DNA of 64,000 bases, taken from positions 255,204 through 319,203 of the forward strand of contig NW_001865059.1 in assembly GCF_000002865.3 (NCBI RefSeq), in the 5' to 3' direction. The stretch comes from Monosiga brevicollis MX1. Taxonomy: Eukaryota; Opisthokonta; Choanoflagellata; Craspedida; Salpingoecidae. The position numbers were made by a program, and so were the translations under genes. Positions 21,785-34,379 of this stretch are shown here, one piece after another. Position 1 is the first letter of the stretch; each line of letters begins with the position of its first letter. The notes below the pieces were generated by a model, which worked only from the letters and a program-made list of their open reading frames with translations, was not told the origin of the DNA and made no database searches.

Positions 21785-24700
21785 TCACGCAAGCCTTACC
21801 GCAGCATTGGGCTGGCTGCCAGCATGTGGTTGCATTTGTTGTTGCTGCATTTGTTGCTGTTGAACAAAGGGATTGTATGGCGAAGAGGCACCATACTGTT
21901 GAGGTGGGGGGTTGCCTGCAGAATTTACTTGCCATGACTGTGCAAAAGGATTCGTCAAACTTGTCCATGAGGTGGGCACCGAGACCCCAGAGCCGCCACC
22001 ATACCCTGATTGTGGGGGCTCCTGATTCTGGGGCTGATACTGGGGCTGGGGCTGATAACCGGACTGCATACTGTACTGGGGCTGATGTTGTGACTGTTGC
22101 GGCACATATTGGGAAGGCTGGGATAGTGATTGTTGTTGTGGCGGCAGTTGTGGCTCAGGATGCGGTGTCACCTGTTGCGAAGGCTGGGCGCCTCCAAAGA
22201 GATCCTGAAGGTCCTCTACCGCTGAGCGTGAAGGTCGAGGGACAGCTCCAAAGGCAGATAGGTCCAATGCGCCGGCAGGGGTTCGTGCTTGGCCTTGCTC
22301 CTGCCGCTCAAATTGAGGCTGACTTGATTGTGGGTTTGGCTGTAAAGGCTGTGAAGGCTGTTGGTACTGAAGCTGGTCTTGAGGCGGATACTGTTGTTGC
22401 TGATACTGTTGTTGTTGCTGTTGTTGTTGAGGCTGGTACTGGTGTTGCTGCGGTTGTTGAGGCTGGTACTGGTACTGCTGCTGCGGCTGAGATTGGCTTG
22501 GTTGTGGTTGTGGTTGTGGTTGGTACTGTTGCTGCTGTTGCTGCTGTTGGGGCTGGTACTGTTGCGGTTGCTGTTGTGGTGGTTGCTGTTGTGCTTGATA
22601 CTGGTGTGAGTATGGCTGCGGTTGCTGCTGTTGTGGCTGGTATTGTTGCTGCGGTTGGTGTTGGTAAGGCTGGTATTGTTGCTGCGGTTGGTGTTGGTGG
22701 GGCATGGGCCTCGATGGCGAAGGTTGATACAGTCCCATTGCCTTTGAGTCTGGGGCGGGTGCGGCATGCACAAATTGCTGTGGTGAGGCCACGTGCGTTT
22801 GCGCTTGCATTTGCGCTTGCATTTGCTGTTGCTGTTGCTGCTGCGGTGGCTGTTGCTGCTGCTGCTGCTGGTGGTGCCTCCACCCATCATTGGATGCCGA
22901 TGGCCGACGATCATCAAAGCTCCCAGCACTGGATGCTGCACTGGTTGGACGAGGACTGGAGCGCGAAAACGGGTTTGTCACCCGCCTTACTGCCGGCTGT
23001 GGCGGCGCAGATTGCAGTGGCACTGGTGCTGACACTGGTGCAGCCTGAGTGGACGGGTCGACTTGCCATAGCTGACCCAGGTCCAAGTCGCTTTCCGTGG
23101 GTTGAGTTGCTGCAGACTCTTGGGCATTCCAGCTTGATGGGTCATGTGATGCTGTCATAGCCGGGGGTGGACCGTCTCGTGCTGGTGCACTTTGAGCACG
23201 TGACGGTCCCAACCCGGCCTCGCTGGCACCCATCGGTGGCATTGCCTCAATTTGCGCTAGCAGATCCCCGAGGGGTAGAACGCTGGCTGATGATGACATT
23301 GAGTCACCAACCCCAGAAGCCATGGCCACGGGTGGAGCTGGTTGCGACGTGGGACCTCGCCCCATTCCGTCAGGACTGTCCAGGGAACCGTCGCCGCTGG
23401 AGGCTGGTCGTGCCTTATTGCGGCGCAGGCGTGCCAGGCCCGAGGATATGGAGGCCGAGGCCCGCCTCGTCAGGTTGGCAAGATTGCTGTTCGTGGGCGA
23501 TGGTGATTTGGTCCCTTCTTCGGGGATGACGGGAATCAGCGTCCTTTGCCGGCGTCGAAACTGCTGCCCGTACTTATCATTGTAACGTCGAGCCGCCTCC
23601 AAGCTAGCCAGGTAGCAAAACTTGTACTGGTCCACAGTTTGCACCATGAAGCGACGATCCTCCCGCATGCGCGAAACAATGTTCATAATGTCCAGTTTGC
23701 CACCCTGGCTCTCACGAGTTGGTCGCTGTGCTCCCGACTCCCGGGCCGCCAGTAAAGGCAGGCCATTGCCGACGTAAGGCAAGGCGGCCACTACACCATA
23801 CACGCAGCAGAAAGTTCCTGTGCGCCCGACCCCGGCACTGCAGTGGACCACGAGCGGGGACTGTGGCTCACCCGCTGTTTGCGATTGCCGTTGCACCTGT
23901 GTGGCGGTCAGCACAGGTTCGCATGAGCTCGAGCTACGACTCAGAAATACTCGAATCGGGACAACCAGCAAGTGAGCAAAAGCAGACGCGCAGTGAACAA
24001 ACCGCGTCATGGTGCTGTTTGACGGCCAACAAAAACTCGAGAAAAGTCTCTGGCGAGGCGGGCACGCCGTGATCGGGCCAGCTGGTGTAATGAAACTGCT
24101 TCACATGCCGGACCATCTTGGTGTGATCTGGCCGCAGCGTCTCCACGATCAGGTCTCGTTCAATCCATGGACCCGTTTCCCGCTCCTCCTTTAAAGTCAC
24201 ATCGAGCGCCAAGCCCAGGGCCGTTTCAGGGTGTGACACCGTTTCTCCGCATCGCGCGGGCCAGTAGCGGTCACACTTGGGCCGCCCGCGCTCCTCCAGA
24301 TTGGTCACCATCACAATAACGCGGGAACGTTGCTGTACCACCATCTTCCAAAAGTCACCGCTGGTTGAGTGCTTGGGACCCTGGGCGCAGACAAAGTCTG
24401 GGCATCCCGATGTGAGGGAGCGCACGTGGCACGCGTTGATGTAGTCATCAGTCGAACCATATCCGGGGAGCACCTGCATATGCACTCGGGTTCGATCATC
24501 TGAAAGCACGAAAAAAACAAAAAAACACGTGGTGTGAGCGACAACAAATATTATAGGGTCCATGTCGTGCTAGCTGGCGACGTGTGTGCATTCAGGGTGG
24601 GCAACTTACATGGAAGAATGTCACGGTAGCGGTTACGGTCAACATTGCGCTCAGCGGCCGCGCAACTGGTGTCACGATTGTGAGCAGCATCTTCCATCTC

Positions 24701-27700
24701 CAACAACGCAAATTCCTTGTCAAAGCCACTTTTCCCGTCTGGATACGCTTGTTGCAGGTGTGCAACCGTTTCACTCAAGGCGCGAATTGCCACATCCAGA
24801 TTGGATTCGCCAGCCTCCTCGCCGTTTGAGGCAATCATTATGCTGGCCACTTCATTTTGAAAGTCAGTGTCCAAAGCAATGCTCTGGCGCTTGGCTTCGC
24901 GCAGGGCGGCGGCTGATGCATCGCTGCCCGAAGCCGACGCAGGGCGGCTTGTGTGAGCGCTGCCGTTACCAGCAGCAGGGGCAGATGCGTTGCTCCAGGA
25001 GCTACGTTGCCCAGCCTGGGCCTGCGGAGTTGCGGGGGGAGGCTTGGACGGCCGGCGCTGCCCTTGACTCGCGGCCGCTGTCTGGGCCTGCTCAAGCTGC
25101 TGCGACTGCTGTTCAAAGGCGCGCAGGCGACTCTCAAAGGCCGTTTCAAAATCCGTCAGCTTATGGACGCGATCCTGCACTGCACGAAAGGCATCAAAGG
25201 CGCCCAGGAGACCTTCAATAAAGGCACGTTGCTGGTCCTGCACTTCTTTGATGTGCTTGCGTGCCTTGCCTTGGCTGGCGTACACCTCGACTAGGACAGG
25301 CAGGAGACGGCGTTGCGAGTCAAAGTTTGATTGCAGCTGGTCGCGGAGCTCGTCGAGGGGTTGAAGGGCTTCGCGCATGAGTGCGTCCTGGTCGGGGCAG
25401 GTGAGAATTTGATGACCGATATCAATCTTTTCAGCTTCGCGGCGAAATTCGTCCCACTTGTCCTGACGCAGCTGGCGCATTATTTGGACCTTGCCCAAAA
25501 GTTCCTCGATCCGCTTGGCTTTGTCAGCATCAAGTGTGCCAACGTCAAGATCCATCAGGCTGGCCTTGGGCATGGCAGCTCGCAAATCGTCGTGGGGCGA
25601 GGCGAGGAGCTGCAGGCGCGGTTCAATGGCTTCCAACTTATCGCGTGCCAAACGCACGGCTTGCTGTGCCTGCTGGAGACTACTTTTCATATCATCGTGT
25701 TCCTGACGCAATCGATCAGACGCCATCTTCCTGGCACTCTCAAATTTTGCGGCAGCTGCTTCGAAACGCTCCTGGAATCCGGCGAGGTGCTCTTGGGCCT
25801 GTTCAAGTCGCTGAGCGGCTTCCGACTGTATGCGCCAATGCATGCAACCAAGGGCAGGGAAAGAGGCGATTTGTGAGCAGGAGAGAATACAACTCGAGAG
25901 CATCAACGTTGTCATCCTCGCGCAATCTCAAGCAGGGACGGCATATGTGTTGTCGTGGCGAGGGGTGGATATATCAAAGGCATGTGCAGGGTCAACGCAC
26001 CGGGGGCAGTTGAGAGCTATCACGTAGCATGGCTCCTTTGGAAAAAATGTCTGCGGGCAGATTCGTCATGGTATCGAGCGGATCGTCCTTGGCTCGCAAC
26101 GCCATCGAATCCAGGGCATGCTGAAGCTCGTCGTTCTGCTGTTCAACCTGTTGAGCTACGTTGCGTACCAGGGTCGCCTTTTGTTCCGAAAAGGTCGAGA
26201 TGGCCAAATGGACATCAAGGGGCATCAGACGATGCAGGATGTCCACGGCACTGGGATCAGGTTCAAAGGGCTTGAAGGCAAAGAGATCGGCCGCTACAAT
26301 CTCGGACAATGCGGCATCGCTGGGCACGGTTTCGTGAAAGATTGTGTTGTTGTCTGTTTCGGCCTTGGTCAGGCGCTCTGTCACTAGGTTTAGGGTGTGT
26401 TGTATGGCAGCCACATCAACCGCATTTTTGACGGCCTTGGCTGTCTCGATGGCCGCTTGTAGCACATCGCGGGCGGCACGCAGGCGGCCAACTTCCTCGC
26501 CCCATTCGCTTGCCTTGTTGGCGGCTTGGCCTTGATAAAATTGGGCTAGACCACGGGCATGCATCGACTTTAATTGAACGCAAAGCTGCCAAAGGTGCCA
26601 CGGGTGGTCTTTATTGGTCTCGATCTGTGGTGGCAGTATGTGAGACCAAACATTCATTAGCTACAACAGCACATCGGCAGCGGCGTGCGAGGGGTGCGAG
26701 GGGGTGCGAGGGGAACGTACCGAGTAGAGGGCCTTGTGAGCGGCATCAAATTCATTGGCAACGCGGATGGCAATCCGGGCGATGGTGGTAGCCTTCATGT
26801 TTGAGTGCAGGGCCTTGTAGAGGGAGCACTGGTAGGATTGGGCCGTGTACACGTGTAGGAGCACATCCAGGGCTGCGGCGTGCATGTCATGGCTGGGGGT
26901 GTCACCAAGCTCCTGCTGCTGAACGGCCATGATAGCGGCAACGCTGAGTTGTTGCATCTGGAGGCAGGTTTTGAGGGTATCGTCGGAGCTGTCAGCACCA
27001 GCAAACTCTAGACTGGCCAGGCGCCCGGCCGCGCCGGCAATGTTAAAGAGCACGCTTCCATATTCATGAGCCAGGGCATGGCTGCTGACAAAAGACTTTG
27101 TAAAGGTATCAAGCCAGCTAAAGTCGAGCTGAGGGGTGGTGCTGCCAGCGTAGAAGCGACTTTTGGCAAAGTGTAGCTGTGCCGCGTAGAGACGAGCGTT
27201 GGCCAGGTACTGCTGATCCACGTGGCCGGTGTGCAGCGTCTGAACTCGATATAAAAGAGGCAAGGGGGCAAGTTGAAGTGCAGTGAGTATCGAATGAGCT
27301 GAGAGCCAGGCGTAATCCAGCCAGGAGTAATCCAGCCGCGAAAAGATGGGGGCAAAGCCTTACGGCGCGCAGGTTGCGCAGTTGCTGAAGCTCGACGCGG
27401 TAGTCCTCGCCGGGCTGCTCCAGCGTCTGGCTGATAAACTTTGGGTGGTGCAGCAAGTGGGGCGGGTGAGGGGGAACAAATGCGGCCTTGCATCGGGCGG
27501 AGTGATTCTGGGGGCGGCGGCGCACACGACGCTACCTTGATCAGGGTGTCTTCGATCGCACACGGCTGGGCCGTCTTGACTGAGGCAGCCAAGAAGCGAT
27601 CGACGCTCAAGGATCCACTGCGCCCAAGCAGGCAGAGGCCCATCAGGTGCGGTGAATGTGGGCTGACGAACATGAACCGTGATGGTCTCCAGTGGCCGCT

Positions 27701-27751
27701 GTCTGTCGGGGTGGAGGCCAGCGGCAGGCAAAGCACGTACGTGGCAGCCAT
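21785..27751 (-). CDS. PTPN23-like: HD-PTP-like BRO1 - V - tyrosine phosphatase with Gln/Pro-rich tail
   Basis: One long minus-strand gene of roughly 1,700 residues. BRO1 domain: exon 27751-27536 ends CAIEDTLIK, exon 27438-27364 is FISQTLEQPGEDYRVELQQL plus RNLRA, then exons to about 26030 with ALAHEYGSVLFNIAGAAGRL, YKALHSNMKATTIARIAIRV and HETVPSDAALSEI. The helical V domain runs from about 25829 to 24620 with long coiled-coil segments. The PTP domain begins at NRYRDILP, which joins YDRTRV across an intron, then DDYINACHV, QGPKHSTSGDFWKMV, the WPD loop HYTSWPDHGVP, the P-loop VVHCSAGVGRTGTF and the Q-loop QTVDQYKFCYLA. About 550 residues rich in Gln and Pro follow and end at 21785. Animal HD-PTP works with ESCRT in receptor sorting at endosomes. 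The start codon at 27751 is the first in-frame ATG of a poorly conserved N-terminus and is uncertain. Confidence 0.9.
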
Positions 27752-28611
27752 TGCGACGGGAGGGGCCCGCCCCAAGTGCGAGCGTGGTCAATGAGAGCAA
27801 ATTGCCAACTGGTCCTGATCCGTTGCTTTACGCCAATTACCCCAAAGGTCTTGCTGCAAATGCTGCCTGTGGCCGATCGACGCCCGGTTGAATCCGATTC
27901 AGGCGTTGCAGCCAACTGCGGCCAACGCACACAAGCAGGAGCCATGCATGAACCAGAGCTATGTCTATATCCCTGCGTGTCGCCTTGCCTGCACCCGTCG
28001 CACAAAATAGCATTTCAATCACTAAAAACCAACAGCAGCACCACCATCACCCAGTGCTTGACAGTTACCTATCGCCACTGCCAGGGTCGGGTCGGGTTGC
28101 TGCTGTGGCTTGCTGTTGTCGCTGCCAAAGTGCCGTCGAACCGCGTTACGTGTGTGTGTGTGTGTGTGTGACAACAAAATGCTGACATTTGAAGATGCTA
28201 AACAGCTGTTGAGTTGGTATGTTCACTCGGGGGATATCGGAGTGTCGTTTTTATATTGGTGAACGCTGGTTAATGGGCTGAAAATAATACAGGTTATGAC
28301 TATATGCTCTGCCGCCCTTTGCTGGTCGCCCCCATTGCCCTCTCTGACGCTTGAGGCTAGAGTTGGTGTACTCTCTACCTTTGACAACTACCTCGATTAT
28401 TTCTCTGACTTTACCTTGTATGCCAATTGTAATTGTCTCCTGGATCTAGAACCATCTCTGGATTCTATACAGCCTCATCCCTCATCTCTTCTCAAACACC
28501 CCAAGTACACCCCTGTCTCTTTCCTCTCCATCAACCCTCTCATCTTCTTTTGTCCCAATGTAAAAGTGTTGCTTTTATCACTCTCACCTGGTAAGCCCGA
28601 GAGAGAGAAGT

Positions 28612-28613
<2 letters not shown>

Positions 28614-28647
<34 letters not shown>

Positions 28648-28698
28648 CACACACATGGCGTGTGTGTGTGTGTGAGCGTTCATGTGTGTGTGTGTGTG
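28614..28698. repeat. (GA)n followed by (GT)n tracts
   Basis: A purine GA run of about 34 bp and two GT runs, followed within five bases by GGCAGCGCC. Confidence 0.9.
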
Positions 28699-28702
28699 AT
28701 AT

Positions 28703-28711
28703 GGCAGCGCC
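28703..28711 (+). promoter_or_regulatory. GGCAGCGCC word after (GT)n, copy 1
   Basis: Exact 9-mer, embedded in ATGGCAGCGCC, 541 bp upstream of the eIF2 beta start. The ATG opens a 23-codon frame that could be an upstream ORF. Confidence 0.35.
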
Positions 28712-29251
28712 ACTGGCGGCGGGTTTTGTTGCTTTTGCTGTTGTGGAAGCATTGTTCAACGCGTTCTCATGAGTCGGGTTGTGCGTGTAAGGGGTTGGGT
28801 TGTTGTCGGGATGGTGGTGACCCCGGGTTGCTTCTTGACGGCGCCAAGTTTGGAATGAACACATGCGCACGCTCTCTCTCTCTCTCTTCTCGCGCGCAGT
28901 CGAACGTTACACTCGGGGTTATCGTCGTAAACCTCGGGCCTGCTGGCGTGATGGTTTGCCGGGTGTATGCCGCACCATTCCTCTGTGTGTGTGTGTGTGT
29001 GTGAGTGTGTGTGTGTATCGGGCCTTGTTGCGTTGCTTGCTTTTTCTCTGATGGGGGCCGCCGTGCAGCGAATGGTTTTTTGTTCTGACTCGCAGTGTCG
29101 CGGTCTCTTTGTTTGGCCCAGACCTCTCCTCTTTGCTCTGGTCACACACATCCAAGCATTCACCGACTCAGCTTGCACTCACCGATACACAGAGTCGTTT
29201 GCGTCCCTCTCATCTTCCTTTTCCTTGGCTCGCTCGATAGACACCGACATC

Positions 29252-30812
29252 ATGACGGAGGAAGATTTGAACTTCGACCCGACTCTGAAGAAGAAGAAGA
29301 AGAAAAAAAAAATCTTGGCGTCGTTTGACGATGGTACGTGCCCTTTGTGGTGCCCTGCTCAACTCATCTGTTCAAGCTTGATGTCGACACTCACAATGTC
29401 TCCATCCTTGCTGTGGCCCCCATTTCTCGTGCGGCCCGTACTCCAGAGGTCACCGAATCATCGACGGATGCTCCCGAGCCCGTGAGCGCGGCAGCCATTG
29501 ACGAGAATGAGGAAGAGGATGATCTGCCCAAGCCCACCAAGGTTGCAGTTGTGCACTCGGAGGACCTGGACAAGCCCGTCAGCGAAGAACTCGTCACCAT
29601 GCTGATCAGCAATGACATCGACTACAGTGCGTCACATGATTGCTTTTGACTCCTGTCGTTGCTCGACGCTGCTCGAGGTCGAGCTGCGCAGCCCCTTTTC
29701 CGAAAAAACTCACGAGTCTTACGGTGGCCCTTTTTCCCCCCTTTTTTTTTTCTCCAGGTGCATTGAAGAAGCGCGCCAAGCGCTCCACCGATGCGCTCGA
29801 AGAGCCTGGTGCGTATCTACAAAGGAATTTTCCGACTTTCCCCTCCTCCCTCTCTTCCTTTTTTTTTTATGCCCTGGGTTTCGGGCACTGCACGCGTCAG
29901 CACCTCGCCTCATGTCCTTGTTCGTTTCCCCCACGGTGCACTTGGTCGTGCGTTTAGATTCTCTCGACTTTTCCAAGAAGAAGAAAAAGAAAAAGAAAAC
30001 GGCCAAGGCTGTCGATCAGGCACCGCTCGAGGGTGATGCTGTTACATCCACGGCTGATGATGGGGATGAGGGCACAGTTCATCCCTACAGCGTTCTTCTT
30101 GATCGCGTCTTTGCCATTATCAAGGAAAAGAATCCTGAGCTCATCTCGGGTGAGAAGAAGAAGTTTACCATGAAGCCGCCGCAAGTCGTGCGCCTTGGTG
30201 CTAAGAAGACTGGCTTTGTCAACATTACCGACATTTGCAAATTGTACGTTGGTTCGCAGTGGCGTTTACGTTTGTTTCCTTGGTGGCCCCGTTCCATGGA
30301 CGATTGAGCGCGCTTTTGCATTCCTGCCCGATGCACGTCTTGTGTTTCCCTTGGCTTGTATGCCAAATTTCACTTCCCTTTCTCGCTGTTCCGCGTCATC
30401 GTTTGCAGGCTGCATCGTCAACAGGACCATATGCTCGCCTTCTTGTTCGCGGAATTGGGTACCAGCGGTTCCGTTGATGCGAGCAACTGCCTCGTCATCA
30501 AGGGCCGTTTCCAACAGAAGCAGATTGAAAGCATTCTCAGGAAGTACATCCGTGAATACGTCACGTGCCACACCTGCCGCTCTCCCAACACCATCCTCGC
30601 CAAGTACAACCGTCTTTATTTCTTGACTTGCGAGGTACGGTACCCCTCGCCACGTGGCTGCAGCCCCCCGGTTTGCTCGAGCCAGAAAACGCTTCCATTC
30701 ACACTGGTGCTCGCCTTAGGCTTGTGGCTCTCGTCAATCGGTTGCCAACATCAACAGCGGTTTCCAGGCCGTGACTGGCCGCCGTGCTGCGCTGCGTGCC
30801 AAGGCACAGTAA
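29252..30812 (+). CDS. EIF2S2: Translation initiation factor eIF2 subunit beta
   Basis: Six or more exons. Exon 1 starts [20 protein letters not shown] at 29252. Exon 2 (from about 29450) has [21 protein letters not shown] short exon gives [17 protein letters not shown] longer one begins [14 protein letters not shown] and continues [20 protein letters not shown] and [20 protein letters not shown]. The next (about 30409-30633) has [37 protein letters not shown] and [11 protein letters not shown]. The last gives [20 protein letters not shown] before TAA at 30810-30812. These are the lysine blocks (eIF5 and eIF2B contact), the eIF2 gamma-binding region and the C-terminal C2-C2 zinc finger of eIF2 beta. 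Two lysine blocks are present instead of the three in yeast and human. Confidence 0.93.
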
Positions 30813-31142
30813 ACCGACCCGCGTGCTCGTTTCTCGTCCTTTGCCGTCCGCTTCTTTTCCCAAAAGGCCTAAATTTGACCCAACAAACTTTCCTTCCTTT
30901 TGGCCGCCAAGCCACACCTCTGACAAGCATGGAAAAATGACATTATCTGTGCCTTGTAAACTCACACCATTGTCGTCGTCATTACATACATGCTAAATTA
31001 TTGCACGCCCCTCTCCCCTCAAAAAGAGAAGGAAAGCAACAAAAGTGAGGCACGGCCATTACACGGGTAACAGCACAGGCTAGCGCATCATAAACACACT
31101 CGTGTGTGGGATGTTAAGCACAAAATAGCACGGTCCGATCGC
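30813..31142. other. Convergent 3' spacer
   Basis: About 330 bp between the eIF2 beta stop and the stop of the minus-strand gene at 31143. No gene seen; probably two 3' UTRs. Confidence 0.4.
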
Positions 31143-33634
31143 TTATAGCCGAGTCAGCTGTGTGTGGCATGAACATGCGCCGAGATGAGTCGGTTGCGTG
31201 AGTTGGTCGACATACAAAGGTATTGCAACCAAGACATTCAACGGGACCTGTAAGAAGGCACAACGTACCGACTCGTTGGCGCTCGATAACGCGGGGGGCT
31301 CGATAAGGGTATTGCCGACGGCACCACCTTTGTCCGTCGTCAGAAGCATCGAGAGAGCCTCCAGGTTGGTCCCTGAGCGCTGAAAAGGCTTATGTGATAG
31401 CCCTGCTGTGGCAAAAGACAACTGCTCCTTCTCTTGACAAGTTTGCTCAATGCCAAGAGAAGGAGTGGTGGTGGTGGGCGTATCCTCACTCGCGCTAGTT
31501 TGGGAGGCTGATGTTGATGCTGATGCTTGCAGGGCCGAGTCAACGGCAGCAATGTCATCTGCAATTGTTGGGGTGGAGAAGCTCGGCGCGAACCCACTTC
31601 GCTGCGCTGTCGCAACCATGGCCGCAACGGCCATGTCCTTGTTCTGCAGCGAGGCTGGCAGGCTAGGTGTCGGAGTTGCCGTTGGCCGAGGCATACCTTC
31701 TGGAAGCTGAAGGGCGGCAGCGGTAGAGGTCTGTTGTGGACCGCCTGGTGAGGACGTGGGGCGACTGCTCAATTGATTGAGCACCGTGGCGGCATTCCAA
31801 GCCGCTGCCTGATCATTGTCCGAGGTCAGATCGCCCTCGGCATGATGCTGATGACCCAGGGTGGGGCGAGCGCCGGTGGAAATGGCCAGGCTACCCCCAG
31901 TCATGGGAGGACGAGGGTGGGTGAGCTCATTTATCGGGATCGTTATTGGCTTACTGCCAACAGTCGTGGCAGGCTTGAGGCCTGGTCCAGATTGACCTGG
32001 GCCGGGTAACTGGGCCGTGTCTTGCGCTGCCCTGCTGTGATCACCTGTGTGGTCCCCTGTGTGCTCGCTTTGGCGCAACAACTCGGCCGCAACCAGCAAC
32101 TGAGATTGCAGGGCGGGGTTTGGCGAGCTGTCCGATTGGGATGAGTGAACGGTGGTCCACGGCATGGGGTGGTCACGGTTGTCTAGGCTCTCGTCAAGTT
32201 TTGAAGGTGGTGCGACTCCAAAAGTCTCGCTAAAGGTTGCTTCGAGCAGAGCGCTCACGCGCAACACTTGTTCGTCCGTGTCGCTACCATAATATAAATG
32301 ACGGCGGCGCACTTGCTCAGCCAGCTGGCCCACACGAGCGAGAATGCGGTGCCACTTGTTCATGGCGAGGTTGCGCCGTTTTTCCAAGTCCATGTCCGCA
32401 ATCTTTTGCGCGTCCATCAGACCTGATGTCAAGTCGTAGCATTGCGTTGGCAATGGAGGCACCAACCAGGGGGATGAGCGACATGATGAGCAAAAAGGCA
32501 GCACATGGTCGAGGCAGGTGCGTGTACGTACTTTGGCGGTCACGCTGGCGCTGTTTGTTGTTGCCAAAGTGAATGGGTCGATCGCCGACACCGGTGAGCA
32601 AAACTTCTTGCGAGTTTGAATCCATCACGCGAACGTGGGTTTTGACCAGATTGCGGGTGAGCACACCGGTGGAGTGCTGAAGTGTTAGCTTGATGTAGCG
32701 TCGGGCGGAGCGGGTGAGGTTCATCGTGCCTTCGGCTACGAGTTCATTTGACTCATTGCGCAGCTCGATGGTCACGGCATAGCCACTGCGGCGCGCGCGT
32801 TTTGAGGGCGGCACCCCGGAGGAGGAGGACGGCGGTGCCAAGATCGGGGCATCGTATCCGCCTTTGGGCGCAGGAACCTCGTTGACCAAGTGAGGAAGGA
32901 AGGCTTCATCTTTCACTGGAAGTCAGCGGAAGAACGGTGCGGGCAATGGGGCAAGGAACGCATGTGTGTGTATGAGAAGAGTGATACACAAGCGCTGAAA
33001 AGGCCTTGAATGATCGGTGGTATGGTGAACACGGAGGCTGTGCGGCACGCAGGGAGGAAGACCGGGTGTTCGCACCGTTTGCTGGTGTGGAGGTGGTGGG
33101 CAGGGACATGAAGAGGTGGTCAGGGACAATGTCATTGCTCGAGACTGAGGTTGTGGTTGGGATCGCTGGGTGGGCTCCTGAGGGCAGCTCGAGGCTTGAA
33201 CGTGACACCATCATCGTAGGATCGACGATCCGTAGCTCAACCTCCCACCGTGTGTAGCCTCGATCATAAAAGCACTGTGAAAAAGGGGAGCGGGGATCGG
33301 GTGGAACGTGAGTCGAGTTTGCACGAAAAGGAGGCAAGTCCAAAAGAAGCATCTTGGTGCAAGGGCCGGGCGATGCAAGGGTGGAGATTGAGAGCTTGGC
33401 AGATTCAGTGTTGTACCTTGGGATAGATCTTGAGGTCAAAGTCCGCTCCCCTAAGGGTGTGGTGTGCACGCAAGGTTGGAGTACGGTCCAAGGGTGAGCC
33501 ACGGCGATGGAGTGGGACAAGGCATGGCGGGTTGGATCGCGAGGCATGCTTCGGGGTACACACTGGAAGACAAAGGGGTGAAATTTGGGAGGAATCAGGT
33601 CCACCATGGAGGAGGCAATGCCGGCGCGGGCCAT
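31143..33634 (-). CDS. Unrecognised, probably nuclear protein with Ser/Thr/Pro/Gln-rich tail
   Basis: I do not recognise this family. Minus-strand exons read RTPTLRAHHTLRGADFDLKI plus YPK (ending about 33420), then CFYDRGYTRWEVELRIVDPT (about 33275-33210), then a block from 32916 with DEAFLPHLVNEVPAP, a basic SKRARRSGY patch (possible nuclear signal), AVTIELRNESNELVAEGTMN, RYIKLTLQHSTGVLTRNLVK and VLLTGVGDRPIHFGNNK (to about 32540). The last exon starts near 32440 with a charged helix (EKRRNLAMNKWHRILARVGQ) and runs into 400 residues rich in Ser, Thr, Pro, Gln and Ala, ending at 31143. The alternating beta-strand pattern before the helix could be an immunoglobulin-like or p53-like DNA-binding fold, but that is a guess. 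The N-terminus is unsure. The ATG at 33634 is one option, and the scaffold gap lies 300 bp upstream. Confidence 0.5.
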
Positions 33635-33932
33635 GGCCACGGGTGCCCGCGCTTGCCGAGAGGCCGGCAAACAACAATGTCCGCAGCGCTATCCCGATTC
33701 GCGCACGACGACGCACGCGCCAGCGATGTGCGCAACAGATGAGATGTCGGGTCAGCCGCCAGCGGCCCGCGGCCAGCAGGTACAATCGTCTCCCGTTGCG
33801 CCCCGCCCGGACTTTGTGATGATGAGGCCAACGCCCGGGGTCAAGCTTGCGCGAGCAGATCCACGAGATGCGCACTCGTGCGTTCAAACTCGCCGAGTCT
33901 AGTTGGTCGATGGCAACCTCAAAACAAAGTCT

Positions 33933-34311
33933 NNNNNNNNNNNNNNNNNNNNNNNNNNNNNNNNNNNNNNNNNNNNNNNNNNNNNNNNNNNNNNNNNNNN
34001 NNNNNNNNNNNNNNNNNNNNNNNNNNNNNNNNNNNNNNNNNNNNNNNNNNNNNNNNNNNNNNNNNNNNNNNNNNNNNNNNNNNNNNNNNNNNNNNNNNNN
34101 NNNNNNNNNNNNNNNNNNNNNNNNNNNNNNNNNNNNNNNNNNNNNNNNNNNNNNNNNNNNNNNNNNNNNNNNNNNNNNNNNNNNNNNNNNNNNNNNNNNN
34201 NNNNNNNNNNNNNNNNNNNNNNNNNNNNNNNNNNNNNNNNNNNNNNNNNNNNNNNNNNNNNNNNNNNNNNNNNNNNNNNNNNNNNNNNNNNNNNNNNNNN
34301 NNNNNNNNNNN
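33933..34311. other. Assembly gap (379 N)
   Basis: A run of N directly abutting a (GA)n tract on its right. The gap was probably caused by that repeat, and its true length is not known from the sequence. Confidence 0.99.
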
Positions 34312-34321
34312 GAGAGAGAGA

Positions 34322-34379
<58 letters not shown>

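Larger units (their letters stand above)
27752..29251. other. Divergent promoter interval HD-PTP / eIF2 beta
   Basis: About 1.5 kb without a supported gene. It holds (GT)n at about 28150-28170, an AT-richer block (28200-28580), (GA)n at about 28614-28647, (GT)n tracts at about 28660-28698, GGCAGCGCC at 28703-28711 and another (GT)n at about 28984-29018. An ATG at 28181 opens a 13-codon frame (MLTFEDAKQLLSW) that ends in a gtatgt donor, but I could not find a following exon. Confidence 0.45.

Noticed and set aside
21730-23160. 476-codon plus-strand open frame rich in Val and Ala
   Set aside because: It is the antisense of the Gln/Pro-rich tail of the HD-PTP-like gene. CAG/CAA codons read backwards give Leu/Val/Ala runs. 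It has no family resemblance.
28181-28222. Short start exon reading MLTFEDAKQLLSW with a gtatgt donor
   Set aside because: No downstream exon could be joined. The next 400 bp are AT-rich with no conserved frame, so I do not call a gene.
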